Part shown: piece after piece, positions 63,101-64,000 of the stretch
How positions within the stretch are numbered: the first letter of the stretch is position 1
How the letters are laid out: every line of letters begins with the position of its first letter
Program-made: the position numbers and the translations under genes
Notes under the pieces: generated by a model
Seen by the model: only the letters and a program-made list of their open reading frames with translations
Database searches by the model: none
What the model was told of the DNA's origin: nothing
NCBI RefSeq assembly: GCF_030160655.1
Contig: NZ_BSOT01000005.1
Span: 1,321,546 to 1,385,545 of the forward strand
DNA from: Agaribacter marinus
GTDB lineage: Bacteria > Pseudomonadota > Gammaproteobacteria > Enterobacterales > Alteromonadaceae
Direction: 5' to 3'
DNA length: 64,000 nt

Positions 63101-64000
63101 ATGCGCGCAACTCAGCACTACCCCTGTTTTATTGACAACGAATGGATAGACTCTTCTTCCGGTAAAGTTTTTAATGTTGAAAACCCTGCGACTGAAGAAG
63201 TTTGGGCGACCGTGCCTGATTGTACAAAGGAAGATGCAGATGCAGCGATTGAAAGTGCTAGACTAGCGCAAATTTCTTGGCAGCAGCTACCGGCAATAGC
63301 GCGAGCACGTTGGTTATTCAAATTGTGTGACGCCTTGGAAACTAAACGCGAACATTTTTCAAAACTATTAGTTATCGAACAAGGCAAAACGCTCGCAGAA
63401 GCTTACGGTGAATTTGATGACACGCTCAACTACATGCGATACGCTGCTGAAGCGGCTAGGCGCATTGAAGGCAATATATATCCCTCAGAAAATCCAAATG
63501 AACAACTCTGGATTCAAAAAGTGCCTTATGGGGTCACGCTTGGACTATGTGCATACAATTACCCTCTTGCATTGATTGGACGTAAAATTGGCCCTGCGCT
63601 AGTTACAGGCAACACAATGGTGCTAAAAGCGCACGAAGCGACCCCCGTCACTGCATCAGAGTTTTGTAAAGTAGTGAAAGAGGTCGGTTTTCCCAAAGGT
63701 GTTATCAACTTGGTCAGTGGTACTGGTATTGAAGTAAGTTCTGCGCTAGTCACCAACCCGCACACCCGTTTGGTGTCTTTAACAGGCAGTACCCGTGCGG
63801 GCCAAGCCATTTTTAAGTCTTCGGGTGACAATGTAAGTGGCTTAGTACTTGAGTTAGGTGGTAAAGCATCATTTATAGTCCTAAATGATGCCGATTTGGA
63901 CAAGGCTGTAGAAGCAGCCGTTATTTCTCGCTACGCTAATTCAGGGCAAGTATGCATCTGTAACGAGCTGGTATTGGTAGAAGACGGTATCGCAGATGAA
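63101..64000 (+). CDS. NAD(P)-dependent aldehyde dehydrogenase, 5' part
   Basis: The first 300 residues of an aldehyde dehydrogenase; the window ends inside it. The N-terminal [26 protein letters not shown] resembles succinate-semialdehyde/lactaldehyde dehydrogenases. Visible motifs are VLELGGK with Glu251 as general base and SGQVCICNE with Cys285 as nucleophile. The start at ATG 63101 has GAGGAA upstream. It would oxidise an aldehyde to the acid that the CoA-transferases activate, so the operon probably degrades an aldehyde-yielding compound. The exact substrate is unknown. Confidence 0.92.
   Translation, partial: MRATQHYPCFIDNEWIDSSSGKVFNVENPATEEVWATVPDCTKEDADAAIESARLAQISWQQLPAIARARWLFKLCDALETKREHFSKLLVIEQGKTLAEAYGEFDDTLNYMRYAAEAARRIEGNIYPSENPNEQLWIQKVPYGVTLGLCAYNYPLALIGRKIGPALVTGNTMVLKAHEATPVTASEFCKVVKEVGFPKGVINLVSGTGIEVSSALVTNPHTRLVSLTGSTRAGQAIFKSSGDNVSGLVLELGGKASFIVLNDADLDKAVEAAVISRYANSGQVCICNELVLVEDGIADE

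Overview
The window looks like a chromosome segment of a marine, polysaccharide-degrading gammaproteobacterium of the Alteromonadales (Alteromonadaceae-like). This rests on three large TonB-dependent receptors (TBDRs) of the Alteromonas type, a GH50 agarase-like enzyme with a sulfatase and a GH29 fucosidase, the gammaproteobacterial dapB-carA-carB-greA order, and low-to-moderate GC. The genus is inference. I see no CRISPR array, rRNA, integrase, transposase or phage module.

Region 1 (1-17 kb) is an accessory locus for sulfated algal glycans. It holds the end of an alpha-L-fucosidase, a small outer-membrane barrel, a secreted lectin/beta-helix protein, a lipase-like protein, a DUF1501/DUF1800 pair, a class C serine hydrolase, a sulfatase with two N-terminal GWAC repeats, a GH50 lipoprotein, a DUF3087-like membrane protein and a TBDR. 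A near-identical 25-bp element (22/25) lies upstream of both the beta-helix gene and the GH50 gene, suggesting one regulator for both.

Region 2 (17-26 kb) holds small stress and regulatory modules. soxR is divergent from a VOC protein/flavin-reductase pair behind a near-consensus SoxR box. A PagL-like deacylase is divergent from an AraC regulator. A LysR regulator is divergent from a DUF1330 gene, a secreted protein and a beta-hydroxyacid dehydrogenase. A DUF2239 gene and a MATE efflux pump follow.

Region 3 (26-45 kb) starts with a 1463-residue membrane protein with a Cache-like sensor region. A second uptake locus follows: two paralogous TBDRs flank a secreted propeller-like protein and a metallophosphoesterase. 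The second TBDR carries an STN signalling domain, but its expected FecI/FecR partners lie 4 kb upstream. A 52-bp imperfect direct repeat of the fecR 3' end borders the roughly 4.1 kb between them, which holds LysR, thioredoxin, an unknown gene, a membrane protein, a GntR regulator with two palindromic operators, and gene fragments. I read this as an insertion that split a fecI-fecR-TBDR operon.

Region 4 (45-50 kb) is mixed: a Cof-type HAD phosphatase, a DUF2059 remnant, a PEP-CTERM protein, an alpha/beta hydrolase, a ParD-like/zeta-like toxin-antitoxin pair with its operator, and tRNA-Pro(GGG).

Region 5 (50-58.5 kb) is core: greA, carB, carA and dapB, then a cytochrome b561, a zinc alcohol dehydrogenase and a cytochrome c'.

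Region 6 (58.7 kb to the end) is a catabolic operon: a solute-binding-protein homologue with no signal peptide, two class III CoA-transferases, an enoyl-CoA hydratase and an aldehyde dehydrogenase cut by the window edge.
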